From: Salvator merianae
Taxonomy: Eukaryota; Chordata; Lepidosauria; Squamata; Teiidae
NCBI GenBank assembly: GCA_003586115.2
Contig: QVOM02000090.1
Coordinates: 12,139,637-12,203,636, forward strand
Length of the DNA stretch: 64,000 nt
Direction: 5' to 3'
Part shown: positions 29,827-41,390 of the stretch, piece after piece
Layout: each line of letters opens with the position of its first letter
Numbering within the stretch: position 1 is the stretch's first letter
Program-made: the position numbers and the translations under genes
Notes under the pieces: generated by a model
Told to the model about the DNA's origin: nothing
The model's database searches: none
What the model saw: the letters and a program-made list of their open reading frames with translations, nothing else

Positions 29827-29964
29827 AGCTGTGTCCAGGCATTGCCTACTTATTCTGCTATATTTGGATATTCTGGAATAAAGCATGGCTATTCCGGAAT
29901 ATCCACGCTTTATTCGGGAACATCCAAATGTAGCGGAATAAGAAAGCAGCGTCTGGATGCAGCC
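29827..29964. mobile_element. Palindromic MITE ('tctggatgcagc' family), full copy
   Basis: Two arms of about 65 bp are inverse of each other at roughly 80% identity. The left runs from AGCTGTGTCCAGGCATTGCC to TATTCTGGAATAAAGCATGG. The right runs from ATATCCACGCTTTATTCGGG to GCAGCGTCTGGATGCAGCC. Half copies lie at 49,101-49,157 and 62,321-62,394. No target duplication was identified. Noncoding. Confidence 0.8.
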
Positions 29965-31595
29965 TGAGTCCTCAAACCTGTAGCATAGGAAGCCAAAATA
30001 ACATCCTCAGTGTTGTTGAGCAGTGCTGAAGTCAAGGCCTTATAAGCTATTCCGTCTCTTTGCTTGCTTGTTTTGGTGCTGGAGAGCAGTGGAATGCTGG
30101 ACTATGCATGTTGATCTATATTGAGTTTATTCCGTTTTATAAATAGAAGCAATTTAAATGAAAACGTTCAAAGCAGTTGGAAGCTTTTCCTGGCTGGAGT
30201 GGGAAACACTTGGTTTGTGGGCATGCTTGGTGCTAGAATGTTGAGCTTACACACACACAGTTCCAATTTGGGGCACAGCTGTCTCTATCTGGCACTTTGC
30301 ACCCATGTTTTCTATTTGTGTGTGCACGAGCGTGCAAGCGTATATACCTGCATCCACCCTACATGTGTCTGCTGAAACATATCAGGATACAGCGTGCAGA
30401 TGACATGATATCAGGAGGGTTTAACAATCTAACAGGGGCACAACCTTCCAGATGTTTCTGGACTACAGCTCCCAGCAGGGCTGGCACAGAATGCTGGAAG
30501 TTCTAGTCCAGGAACATCTGGGGGGCAACAACTGAGTACTCCGGTGTTAGGAGCTATTGAGTTGGCTGTGACTCCTCTTGGGACCATATAGTGAATTCTC
30601 CTGGCGTTCCCAATTTTTTTAGTATTATTATAATACATTTTATTTCAAACAATATACAATAATAAAAAGAAATTAGCAAATTGAAAAAAGTCCGCCACCT
30701 CTCTCCCCCGCTTCTGCTAAATGGGCAGATTGGACCGCGTGGCTCTTCGACTGTCCTTTATATTCCATTTCTGTCCAGATGGGACGTTGCATTGATTATT
30801 CTTTGAACTGCTGGGTTTCCCATTGGTTTCAAGCAGAAGACAGGAGCAGAACCTTCTCCTTTCGTGGCCTGATCCAGCAGCACTCCTCTTAGGTTCCCCT
30901 GACAGATGCCCCCCTCAGCAGCCAGACAATCACTCTGAAAGGGTCCCCTGGCAGAAAGGCAGCGTTTCCACTCCCAGCAGCGCTGGCAGTTGTGTTTTGG
31001 GAACATCTGGACGTGCACAGGTTGAGCAGCCTGAGTCTAATGCGGTTTCGCTGTTAACCGTTGGATAATGATGTCGACCCGTAGGAAACAACAGGAAACA
31101 GGCTAGCAGTTACAGAGCTATTAAATCTGGCTTTTATTTCTTTCCTGATGAACCATTTAGAACAGCTCGAGGCCATTCTAAATAATCGCATCTCTTATTT
31201 ATTTATTTATTTATTTTTATGTCCAGAGGGAACAACTGACACATCTTGGTCAGTGCAACTCTTGTGTTAACAGGGCAGTTTCCCCTATGCTGATCTGTGT
31301 TAGTACTTTGCACAAGTTATGTGTGATGTTTGTCTCCCTGGAGCGTCCAAAGCCAGGGCGGCGCAGGGAGAATTATGAAACCTTTTTGCATTCATTTCCT
31401 CCAGAAACATCTGGATAGGAGCAACATCCTGTGGGAGCAAAGCCTGGCTCTGTACAGTCAGAACTGCCCTGGGCCCAAAGTTCCCTTAATTTTGCCAGAG
31501 GAATACAGATTGGCTTTATAGTGCAGCAGCGTTCGCCATCCTGGGCCTCTTGGCAGAAAAGGGGGATGCGAACGTAAATACATCGTCACCATTAT
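29965..31595. other. Intron stretch with one palindromic repeat
   Basis: It contains the palindrome at 30,430-30,535 and a (TTTA)n run near 31,195-31,216. Otherwise I recognise nothing. Confidence 0.5.
30430..30535. repeat. Palindromic repeat ('ctggactacagctcccagc')
   Basis: 'CCAGATGTTTCTGGACTACA' and 'GCTCCCAGC' on the left are mirrored by 'GCTGGAAGTTCTAGTCCAGG' and 'AACATCTGG' on the right, giving arms of about 40 bp. It is the cleanest of three related copies (0.42 kb, 22.63 kb). Confidence 0.7.
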
Positions 31596-31894
31596 CAACC
31601 ATTTTTGATCCACTGGTGGATGAAGCTTCCCATCTGTGGTGTGAGCAGCTCCTTGGCCTTTTCTGGTCTTCAGTCAAGTATTTCACCTACCCTCAGGCCG
31701 TCATTTCCTCTCAGATCCATGAGCTTCACTTCCTGTCTTTTCTAGTTTTCCAAGCATGCCTCTTTCTAGGCTCCTTTGTGTTGTTGGCAGACAGTTATTG
31801 AGCCAAGACACTGAACCCTAGGTTAGCAAGGTGGGGTTCTTTTTCCCATATCGCCCTGCCCGTGGCTTAAGATCTGCAGATGAGACCCTCCTGG

Positions 31895-32125
31895 TTGTAC
31901 CACCACCTTTAGTAGCTAAAGAGGTGAGTAGTTGGGATAGGGCCTTTTTTGTGGTAAGCCCCCAGACGATAGAATACTCTCCCCTTTGAGGTTGCCAGGT
32001 ATCTTCACTATATACATTTAGAAGACTGGTAAAGGGTTAGGGCTATTTACTCAGGCCTTTCAGGCACTGCTGTTGTTTATTTTACTATGTTTCTACTGTT
32101 GTAACCTGCCCTAAGACCTTCCTTT
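31895..32125 (+). mobile_element. L2-like LINE 3' end
   Basis: It reads 'tagtagctaaagaggtgagt', 'gataggg cctttttt', 'cccccagacgatagaat', 'ctgtt gtaacctgccctaag'. It is the same element as at 21,815-22,110, more decayed. Confidence 0.6.
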
Positions 32126-32446
32126 CTTTCTGTTTCTTTGCTGTAAAGTTAGAGTTTATTTTGTTGGACGTGGCTTGTGCCTGCTCAAACAGGATGAGAT
32201 CTGACAAGGCTCATCTCTAATTTCAATCTTCCCCCTGCCTGCTTGTCTCTTGGTTTGCTTTTATGTGACAGTAAAATTGCCGTCTCAATCCAGTTTCTGG
32301 TGGACAGGTTTTACAGCGGTTGCTCTTCCCTTTCAAACCAATTAACAGTGTAATACCTGTAATGACATTAGGCCCTCTAAATGGAACTGCAGAATGCCGT
32401 GTCAACAAGAGGATCAAAACCTCACCAACGATTCTTCAGACTGAGG

Positions 32447-32725
32447 GCCTGTTTGCACTTTCCACCTTAGCATGATAGCGTTCTACCATTCGAAGCCGGA
32501 ACAGAGCCTGTGATGGAAGCAGACTAGAAATGGGTTTCTAGCACTTGCAGTGCGAATGTCGGCCACCCGCCATAACAGTGGCCGTGGTGATGTCTGGCTG
32601 CTGCCAAAGCAACCAGGGACACAGTGCACAACTGCACAGCTGCATCTCCATCTGCATCGCGGCCTGCAACGTTCGCACTGGAAGTAGGTGTGAATGCTGT
32701 GTACCAGTGAAACTATAGACAGAGT
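32447..32725. mobile_element. Nonautonomous DNA element, 'GGGCCTGTTTGCACTTT' end, truncated
   Basis: Its left end is close to that of the 47,094-47,520 element. Interior words (gtgcgaatg, cagtggcc, cacaactgcacagctgcat) match that copy in order. The right end is not recognisable. Confidence 0.55.
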
Positions 32726-33021
32726 ATTGAGTCTTTAGATGCTGTGAAGAACGTTGCATCTTTGTGTGATGTGAGTCTGGGTGGCTTCTAGATATGCAGA
32801 GGTACGGAGAGCAGGAGAGAAATATAAAAGTCTGACATTTACTTACGGCTCTGCCACTGAAGGTAGCAAAATGCCTCAGAAAGCTGGCTTAAAGATAGAG
32901 GAGGAGGATATTTAGAAGAAACTTTTGAAGGAGGAAGGCAGCATGCAAACAAAATTAATGTATTAGTGTACCCTGTGGAGATTAATATATGTTTTATATA
33001 TCTTAAAATAAAATTATTAAA

Positions 33022-33074
33022 AAATGAATGAATAAATAAATAAATAAAAGATAGAGGAGGAGGAGGAGGAGGGG
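33022..33074. repeat. (AATA)n then (GGA)n microsatellites
   Basis: An (AATA)n tract at about 33,022-33,049 is followed by (GGA)n at about 33,055-33,074. Confidence 0.85.
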
Positions 33075-33320
33075 GCAATTTATTTATTTACATTATTATA
33101 GACATTTTTATTCCACTTTCCATTAAAACATTTCAAAGCAGTTTACAGAGCATTAAGAACAAGGGTAAAAACAGTTAAAACACATTAAAAACTGAGTTGG
33201 CCAGAGGAGAAACAAAATTTCACACAGGGAATGCCTGTGTAAAAACGTAGGCTTTTCATGTTATAATGGGAGAGGTGAGGGAAGCAGAATTATAATTCCT
33301 CCAACTGGTCATTTTGTTTC
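33075..33320 (-). mobile_element. LINE 3' end (antisense), family uncertain
   Basis: It begins 'tttatttatttacattatta' and continues 'ttttattccactttccatta' and 'caaagcagtttacagagcat'. It looks like a reversed non-LTR tail but differs from the other L2-like copies. Confidence 0.45.
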
Positions 33321-33734
33321 ATCAGTTCAGATCCCCCTACACAAACCAGGGAAAGTCTTGTTGGACATCCATCCACTTGCGGACACCACCAGGGCTTCAT
33401 TTTAGTAAGGCACCTGCCTTGTGCTCCGTTCCAGTAATGCGGTATCTATTTTGCTCCGCCAGTTGATGATGTCTTGGCCTAGTAGCCTTGGATCCGTTTT
33501 TATCTCGGAAGCGCTGGCAAATGCCCACAGGTCTGTGGTGAATTTTTAAACTGTATCCCGTTCGTGTTTGGGATGCTCCCCAGAGAGATTGACTTTCTTT
33601 CCGTCCTTACATTTCATTTGCTTGAAAGGCTGTTGGAACATTTCGGGGGATAAATATATACCCAAGACGTCCAGTTTTGCTGGATCTCTGCCGGGCTCCT
33701 GGAAATAGTTTTTCATATATAAATATGTACTTAT

Positions 33735-33764
33735 GGTGTGTGTGTGTGTGTGAGAGAGAGGGGG
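33735..33764. repeat. (TG)n/(AG)n microsatellite
   Basis: A TG dinucleotide run is followed by AG and a G-rich tail. Confidence 0.85.
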
Positions 33765-33785
33765 GGGAGGGGGAGGGAGAATGAA

Positions 33786-33958
33786 TATCACAGTAGGGCT
33801 TTTCACTGTGCATTTATATTTACTGTTGTATTCACACATTAGCAATAGGTTCACCCCTATTTCAGAATCACAGTAGGGTTTTCCATAATGCATTTACCTT
33901 TATTGTTGCATTCACGCATTATCAGTAGGTTCACCCCTATTTCAGAATCACAGTCAGA
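33786..33958. repeat. Tandem duplication of an 86-bp unit
   Basis: Two consecutive units each run from 'atcacagtagggcttttcac' (second unit: 'atcacagtagggttttccat') to 'aggttcacccctatttcaga'. The match is high across the unit. Confidence 0.85.
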
Positions 33959-33959
33959 A

Positions 33960-35784
33960 TCTGATGTTACCTACTCTTAAGGAAGCGAGTAGCTTTAAAC
34001 CTGGAACATTTATTTTTTTTTGTTCTACCCACTTCATACCGTATGGAACTGTGTTTGCATTACACAGGTTTGCTTATTTCCTTGCTAGCTATGTCCTTAC
34101 GGTTCTGGATGGTAAATATTATTGTGATGAAGAATTCTCGGTATGAGTTGCTGGGATGCTGATATGTTTTGACTTGATGTTTATACATACCTGGTCTTGG
34201 ACCAAATAAACTTAAATACGTAGAGTACAGCATAAATAAACAAACAAATAAATGCCAGGTCATGCCTTCGAAGTGACCACTCTGGTGGTATGCCGGCTTC
34301 CAGCAGGCAGCTGTCTGTGGGAACGTTATTTTCTCGCCGGTGACCTATGCCATCCTTTCGAAAATAACAGGAAGTGACTGTATGTGTTGCTGCCGGCCTC
34401 TGGGAAGCATAGAGTCGACAGCGAGGCCCCGTGAACTTTGCACACAAAAAGAGGGGGTGTTGCAAGGGGGGGGGCACCGTGTTGTCTGCAGAAGGGCATT
34501 TCTGATATGTAGGCCTAGCTTTAAGCCCCCTCGGAGCAAGAACGGCTTTTGCGATGGCCTTCTCCATCTCCTGGCCTGGTTCTTTCTTAGCGCATCGGGA
34601 GAGGAGCCATAGTTGGTAACGTAGATGGATGCGTTCGGTCTGTTCGGGCACCGTTCGAATCTCTTCAAAAAATGTGACACCGCGTGACAATTAAAAGAAA
34701 AAGACAAGATCCCAGTTGCGCAGAGAGATTTTGTGGGGCTCCAAAGGCAGTAGACTAAAGATGTGTGGAATAGCTGTTTTCCATTCATCGTTCTGTAGAG
34801 GCAGAGGACTGAAAGAGCCTTTATCTCACAGTCCTGGCTCTCTCCGAAAGCTCCACGCAACTCCCAAGTACGGAGTTGCATCCAGAAGGGGAGGGAACCT
34901 CAGCTCTTTCATGTGGGTTGTCGTCAGTGGGGCTGCAGTGCACATTGGTGTGTGTAATTGTGCATGCATGGAACCTCCCGTGCAGCTAAGTGCATGGGCG
35001 ACGATCTATGATGATGCACTGAGGTCTTCGTACACATGTGTGGCTGCACCGGAGGTCATGGGCATGTGTGATTATGCACACTGATGTGCGTTGCAGTGCC
35101 ACCTATGGAGGCTAGTTGAGGATCAAACCCCCCAGAGGGTGAGAACGTGGCACAAATTATGCTGCCTCACCTGACCTGACCCATTCACAGCCTAGAAAGC
35201 GGTCGGGGAAATGACTGACGTTCACTCCTAGCAAGTGGGGAGCTGAACGTGCCACATATATGACCTGTCTCCTGTGGTCTGAAGTGCAGATGCTAGCGTG
35301 CCAGCGAGGATTTGAACTGGCATAGATGTCGTATTAACCAGGGGAACAAGAGAAACAAATCATAGTAACGAATATAGTACTATTATCTCGGGTTTAGAAC
35401 AATTGACTTTTGCCACTGGCACAACGAATAGATTTTCTTGCCAATTATGATTACTTCTACTGTGTCTGCTACCAACAAAACCCAGAGTAGCAGTCAGCTT
35501 AATAATACAGTAATTGCCTTGCTATTAAAGAAACAAAACAAAAAAAGATTATGGCATTCCACCATCCTTCCAATAAGGTAGTGTACATGCTTTCCTTTTG
35601 CTCTATTTTATCTTCTCTCACAAACCCTACGAGGCAGCTTAAACTGAAAGATCTTGACTGATCCAAGGCCACTGAGTAAATTTAATGCTTGGATGGCATT
35701 CTTTTTATTTATTTTAAATGTACATATTAAGGGTTTGTAATGTACTGTTCACCAAGCACTCCTGTCTATGTGAAAACAATAACA
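33960..35784. other. Intron stretch
   Basis: At 34,829-34,890 'cagtcctggctctctccgaa' and 'gcaactcccaagtacggagttgc' resemble one arm of the palindromic MITE at 48.61 kb. About 35,590-35,700 has CORE-SINE-like words (cacaaaccctacgaggcag, ccaaggccactgagtaa). No gene recognised. Confidence 0.45.
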
Positions 35785-35819
35785 GCAGATTAAAACCATA
35801 ATTTACGGTTTTAATCTGC
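35785..35819. repeat. Perfect 13-bp-stem hairpin
   Basis: GCAGATTAAAACC (35,785-35,797) and GGTTTTAATCTGC (35,807-35,819) are exact inverse repeats around a 9-nt loop. Function unknown. Confidence 0.85.
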
Positions 35820-37055
35820 CTTTGACTCTTGCTAACCACATGGATGTATAGATACCACCTATTTTTCTTTGCAGGAGCATGTATGTTACCATCTACCAGT
35901 GCAAACAAGAAGGCACACGGACAGCGAAGGGAAAAGTGGTGGTTTCAGAAAACCTGTATATGCATTTCCCTAGCACACCATCATACAGACCAGAGGTGCT
36001 GTACAACTGTGCTGAAATATGCAAAAAAATACTAAAGAGGGCAGCATACCATTTCTGCCAGGGTCTGGGTTTCCCTAACAGAAGGAGTTGAGGCAGAAAC
36101 TCAGGTACTTTGGTACATAAAGAGAAGACAGGATTCACTAGAAAAGACCTGATGCTATGAAAGGTGGAAGGCAAAGATGAAAGGCGTTAGCATAGGATGA
36201 GATGGACAGATGGTGTCAAGGAAGAAACGGACATGAGCTCCTTCCCTCCCCTGGGAAGGTCCAGGTAATCTGGAAAAACAGCCACACCTGTATAACAAAT
36301 CGTTCTAGGGGTTAAGAGTAGATCCCATGTGGATACAATCGATTTAACAGGTAAAACAGACTCCACCCAGAATTCTGCATTTCATGTGATCTTCAAGGAC
36401 CATAGATGGACGCAGTCCATAGAATGTCACAGGTGTAGTCAAACTTCTGCGTTAAAAAATAAACTCCGTGTTTCTACTGATAATGAGTCAATACAAGGAA
36501 CGCAAAAGCATTGTTCGTAGAATGCAGGATGCGTCGCCACCTCCTCGTCCAAAATTATGCATCTGTTGATGTTTTTGTATCAAATGAGGCAATACTGCTG
36601 CTGTTTCCTGTGGTGTATGATTTAAAACCGTGGCCCATTGCTGGGATATGCCAGTGTAAAGAAAGCAATTTTAGATAAAGGCCACATGTTAATAGGACTA
36701 TAAATCTAGACAATGTACTTAAAAGACAAGTGATCTTTCTGGCAGATAAACTCTGTAATTTCCTTGCATTACAGAAGAAAACCTCCATGCTTTTCATGGT
36801 GCCAAAACACAAGCGGTTCTGAAAATGCACCCAAGTTGCCACTGTGGGCCAATCCTTTGCACCGTTTAGTGCTTAAAGGATGCAATGGAAAAGCAAAGTG
36901 CACATTCTGGGTGTGTAATTAATTAATTTGTCAATGAATGTTTTCCTCAGTCATTGTTCATCAACAGATTACAGCCTTATGCACAGATGTGTGAATACAA
37001 TTGATTCACTTTGCATATAAATGTGATTTAAGAACAACAAGCATCTGCCTTAAGA
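35820..37055. other. Intron stretch without recognised elements
   Basis: Short open frames at 35.83-36.17 kb show no known domain. I recognise no repeat. Confidence 0.45.
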
Positions 37056-37059
37056 TCTG

Positions 37060-37375
37060 CAAGGGAGCTCCTCCACCATCTTCAGTAGCTAAGGGGGTGG
37101 GCACCTGGCATAGGGCCTTGTCAGTCGTGGCCCCCAGACTATGGAATAGTCTCCCCCCTCGGGTGTGCAAGACACCTTCACTTTGCATGTATAGGAGAGT
37201 AATGAAGTCACACCTATTTACTCTGGCCATTGGCTACAGAAATAGCTTCCCTTGCCCAATTTCATGCACTCTTACTGTTTTCAGTATGTTCATTTTATAT
37301 TTTGTTTTCTATTGCTGTAACCTGCCCTGAGACCTTCAGGTATAGGGTGGGATAGAAATAGAAATAAATGAATAA
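37060..37375 (+). mobile_element. L2-like LINE 3' end, best preserved copy
   Basis: It contains 'cagtagctaagggggtgggc', 'cgtggcccccagactatgga', 'gtcacacctatttactctgg', 'taacctgccctgagaccttc', then 'agggtgggatagaaa' and an AAATAAATGAATAAAT tail. Conceptual translation across it gives shared non-gene words (LSVVAPRLWNSLP) found in the other copies. Confidence 0.7.
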
Positions 37376-37399
37376 ATCAATGAATAACAACGAAATGGA

Positions 37400-38510
37400 A
37401 GATAATTCCCAGTCTATCCTATAATTCTGTGATTTTTCTAGTGGTCTCTTATCCAACTACTGTGCAGGTTCAGCCTCGGCTTAGCATTCAAACTAGAGAT
37501 CTGCAGAACTGATTTGGGTCTGAACCTGTTCCCTATCTTTTAAAAAAGAAAGCAAACGAGGCCATGAACTTGACTAAAATGTGCAGTGTTAATTCATCTA
37601 TGACCATTTTTATGTAATAATAAATGTTACCATTAATAACATTTAGCTTATTGCCGATAAATGCCAACTTGCGTGCAGCTTGAAAAGAAACCCAATCTAC
37701 CTCATCTATGGCATTGCATCGGTGGTGGAACATGAGGTGGTCCAAATGCTGTGCGATGACAGACAGTTTTTAACCCCGCCCCCTCAGCTCTTTCTTCCCC
37801 CCCCCCCGTCCAGAAAAGTACCGCTGTCGGTTTGGAAATTTTGTCTTAAAATAGCTCCCCCATATTTTTCCTTCATTAGCTAAAAGCCCGAGTCTTGAAA
37901 TCATGATGGAAATTTGCTATTAATACAGTCAGCTGCATTCATCATAAAATTAGCTGTTACCAGGCATATCGCTTTCAAAGCCAGGCGAGTGCCCGGTAAC
38001 TTACAACTTAGATCCCTGTTTTGTCTATTTTTACATTTCTCCCTGCTTTCAGTGAATCACAGCTAGGATTACATAAATCCACCACCCCCGTCCTACCACA
38101 CCTTGCTGCTGTCCTCCCCAAGTCTGGAAGGAAACCTACAGGATATTTATTTATGCCAAGCAGAACAGACCTGTGTATGGGTACAGTAGAACCACCTGCC
38201 CATTTGGCTGGGTAGCTCGCTATGGCATTGTGCCCATACAGAGTCTGGCTTGGATTTGGCGGTCAGTGGTCTTTCCCATCAACTGATTTGATTGCCTGAA
38301 GAAAGAATGAGGTGGCCCCAAGTGGTCCGTCTCTGTTAAGAACATTTAGCAAGGTGTATACTTGTCCATTCTGGGTTTACTTCTGCTTCCAAGTGGTCCT
38401 CTTCCCTGCCTTGTGGTGGCAGCAGCAGAGCTCCCTGCCACATCAGTGTGGGTGCCACGGAAACATGTTTCCCAGTGTGTGTGGGGAAAGTAAATCTTCT
38501 TGAGGAGGCA
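37400..38510. other. Intron stretch
   Basis: 'ctagagatctgcagaac' at about 37,492 resembles a hAT left end, with no matching right end. A C-rich run lies near 37,798-37,807. Nothing else recognised. Confidence 0.4.
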
Positions 38511-38795
38511 TGGTGGCGCAGAAGGCTAAGGCACTGATCTTTCAATAGGAGGATCGGAGTTCGAGGCCCCTGTCTGCCATGTAGAGGGGATGAGCGCCCT
38601 CTACTGGCCTCTAGCTCCAGCCAACCTAGCTGTTTGAAAGCAAGTAATTGCAAGTAGATAAATAGGGAGCATCACATTGTGTGATGCGGAAGATAGACAA
38701 ATGTAAGCCTTTGGGTGAAAAATAACCTTGTAAGCCACTTTGAGTCAGCTTCGGCTGAGGAAAGCGGGGTATAAAAACCAAGTAGTTCTTCTTCT
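38511..38795 (+). mobile_element. tRNA-derived SINE, nearly full length
   Basis: An A-box-like 'ggtggcgcagaagg' (38,512-38,525) and a B-box-like 'ggagttcgaggc' (38,556-38,567) are 44 bp apart, as in a tRNA head. The unrelated body includes 'gtaagccactttgagtcagc' and 'gcggggtataaaaacc', with a (TTC)n-like tail. It differs from the (ACA)n-tailed SINE elsewhere in the window. Sauria-type SINE is possible but unproven. Confidence 0.75.
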
Positions 38796-41200
38796 TTTTC
38801 TTGACGCCATGGAGGTTCATCGAGCAGCAGCACTATTGCACTAATTCATAGTCTGGGTCTTCCCTCCATAGTTAATGACTGAGCCTCATCTCATGGCTTA
38901 AATTTGTTGACTGGTTTTCTCTGCTAAGATGCCATTGGCCTATCTTGGTAGAGAGGTCCTTCATGGCTCACCTAGGCCTCAATGTTCCATTAATTGCATA
39001 GCGTAGTTTTGTTCTACATGGTGGTGTGTGGGAACCAAACCACCATATCTTACAAGGGATGACTGCATTGAACAAACGTTCGCAGAAAGCAGCAGTGTTC
39101 CTTGGTATGACATTCGTTTGCGGTAAGCCATAGTTTACGGTGCACCGTGATAAGGAAACATGGCCTCCAACAAGAAGAGATGAGGCGTGGCTTCCATGGT
39201 CACACTTTGCATTGCTGGAAGAATTCCCATGATGCAAATTACACTGTAAGGAGAATATTGTGCCTCCAAGTGAGTCAGTCATGACTAAGCAGAGGCCTGA
39301 TTTGTTTGGAATGGAGACGCAGTTATACAAGTCTTTCTCAGTTCTCTCATTTATTCCAAAAGAGTGACAATGAAAAGCATGACATATAGGAAGTGCCTGG
39401 TTTTTGGAGAACACAGGACGTGGTCAGCAATTAGGATTTTGAGGCGGTCGTGAGAGATGGGCTGCAAGCATGCTGCCAGAAAGGGGTAGATAGTAGAGCC
39501 AGCCAGAAACTTCAGAAACTCACCTAAACTCTAGTTTTCTGTCCCCCAGGAGGGAAGGGAGGGGTTCAGGGAAAAGAGCAGGCAAGCAGCAGCAAAGTAA
39601 CCAGCCAAACTTGAGATGAATGAGGCAACAAAATGGCGGACACAGCAGCCTGCTGCTGTCACCCACAGTAATAAATTCCATGTGTAATACAGACCCATAA
39701 TGCCCTTTGGGCAAAATGGCCGCTGAGGAAACACCATCTTCAAGAACTTCGCACAGCTGCAAGGCAATATTGAATGTATCCTTAGTTACCAATTCATTTC
39801 ATTGTAGGCAACAATTGTAACGGTAGGAATTTTCTTCTTCTGATGGGCACTGTACCAGCTTTTGGCAAAAGAATATGAGTGCAGGCCGCAGCGAAGAGCA
39901 AAAAGGGGCAAACCTAGCCTTGCATACTTCAGTCGCAATCCTGGTGTTCCCTTCCTCTCCAAAAATATTATTTTAAAAATTATGGAATTACGACAGTTGA
40001 CAGCTGCGGGGTGGTGAACTTCAAACCAGTTACAACTTTTCTTTTTAAGAACATGTGAAGGGCTTTCATTCTGACAAGAAGTTTCCACAAACAATGAGGG
40101 AAAGTGTTTGGCTCCAAGGAGTGGGTGGTGGCATTTTCCACTTGAGAAAAGTCCTGTATAAATTGCCCTTTGCTGTGGGGTGACGGGTGGAGGGGGGGGG
40201 GTCTTGTATCTGCCCAGCCAAACTGTATGGCACTTATGCTGGCTGATGCGAGTTTAAAATGGAAAGTTACAAAAATGTGTTTGGGGAAAACAAGGACCAT
40301 ACTGTTCTACGTGCTTCATTTCTCCAAGAAGGATAAGCATGTGCCATACTCTGCAAAAAGGTCAGTGCTCAGTCTGAAGGAGCCTTGTCTTCCATTTGAA
40401 GAGCTATCCACTCTGAGTTTGATTTAGAGGTAAAGAATTCTTGGATCCGAAGACAATGATGGTCTTAAACCTTCCCATTGACGGTACTTGTACAAGAGAC
40501 GGAACAAGTACTGTAACGACACGCAAAGAATTGTGTTGTACTCTCGCTCTCTCTTTGTAATTAATTTCTTTTTTGGCTGCGTTGTATCTGCCCTTTCTTT
40601 CAAAGAACTCAAGGCGATGAACATGACTCTCTGTCCCTGACATTTTATCTTCACAACAGACTGTGGGTAGCTCAAAACAGCACCCAGTGGAGGTTCCATA
40701 GGCCAGAGGGGGTTTGAACTTGGTAACTGGGCCTTTATCTGACCGAAGGGATGCCCAGACTTTTGTCAGTGGAAGCCGTAGTGCCTGAGTAGTTAAGGTC
40801 CAGGGACTGCAAAATTCAAGACAAGTTCTTTTTACTATACACACAAGAGGACTGGTATGAAATGACCAACCCTTTGTGGACTTCAGAAAAACCTTTTGAA
40901 GTCCACATGTGTCCCTCGGGCTGGACTTTGGGCACCTCTGCTCTAGCCACTATACTAGACTACACTCTCTTGCGTAGGGATATCCAAAGTGGTGTGCCAA
41001 ACCAGCCTCACTTTTAAGAGCCTACTCTTCGTGTTGAGTCTGGGGGATGGGTGACTTTATCTGAATTCACCTACAGGTTATGAGGGAGCAGCAGAGAGCC
41101 CCTCATATAACACGGGTTGGTACTGTGTGGTTTTGCTCTAAGATAGTTGGGAAAATGTGACTTGTCTTACTGAACACAACTGTAGGTACATACTATAAGA
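38796..41200. other. Intron stretch, mostly unassigned
   Basis: A homopolymer G run lies at about 40,191-40,201. About 40,585-40,700 has a reversed SINE/LINE-like look (caaagaactcaaggcgatga). No gene recognised. Confidence 0.4.
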
Positions 41201-41204
41201 TACT

Positions 41205-41390
41205 TTGTTCTTCATGGTGACACTGATGCACCATTGACTTATACTGGAAGACTGAGTCTCGCCTTCATGGTACCATTGACTTATTTTGGCAGACTGGACA
41301 TCCCTTCCACAGTACCATTCAATTATAATGGCAGAGTGGCCTCCCTTCCATGGTACCATTGACTTATATTGCTAGAGTGGACCTCTCTGA
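41205..41390. repeat. Degenerate tandem repeat, about 42-bp unit, four copies
   Basis: Successive units share 'ttc(c)atggtaccattgactt', 'ata-tggcagactgga' and 'cctccctt'. Later units match each other better than the first. It is a minisatellite. Confidence 0.75.

Noticed and set aside
34181..34881. Minus-strand frames of 169 and 178 codons
   Set aside because: They overlap each other in different frames, show no known domain and sit in intron sequence with repeat pieces.
38511..38590. Functional tRNA gene
   Set aside because: A and B box-like words are present, but the cloverleaf arms do not pair well and a SINE body follows.
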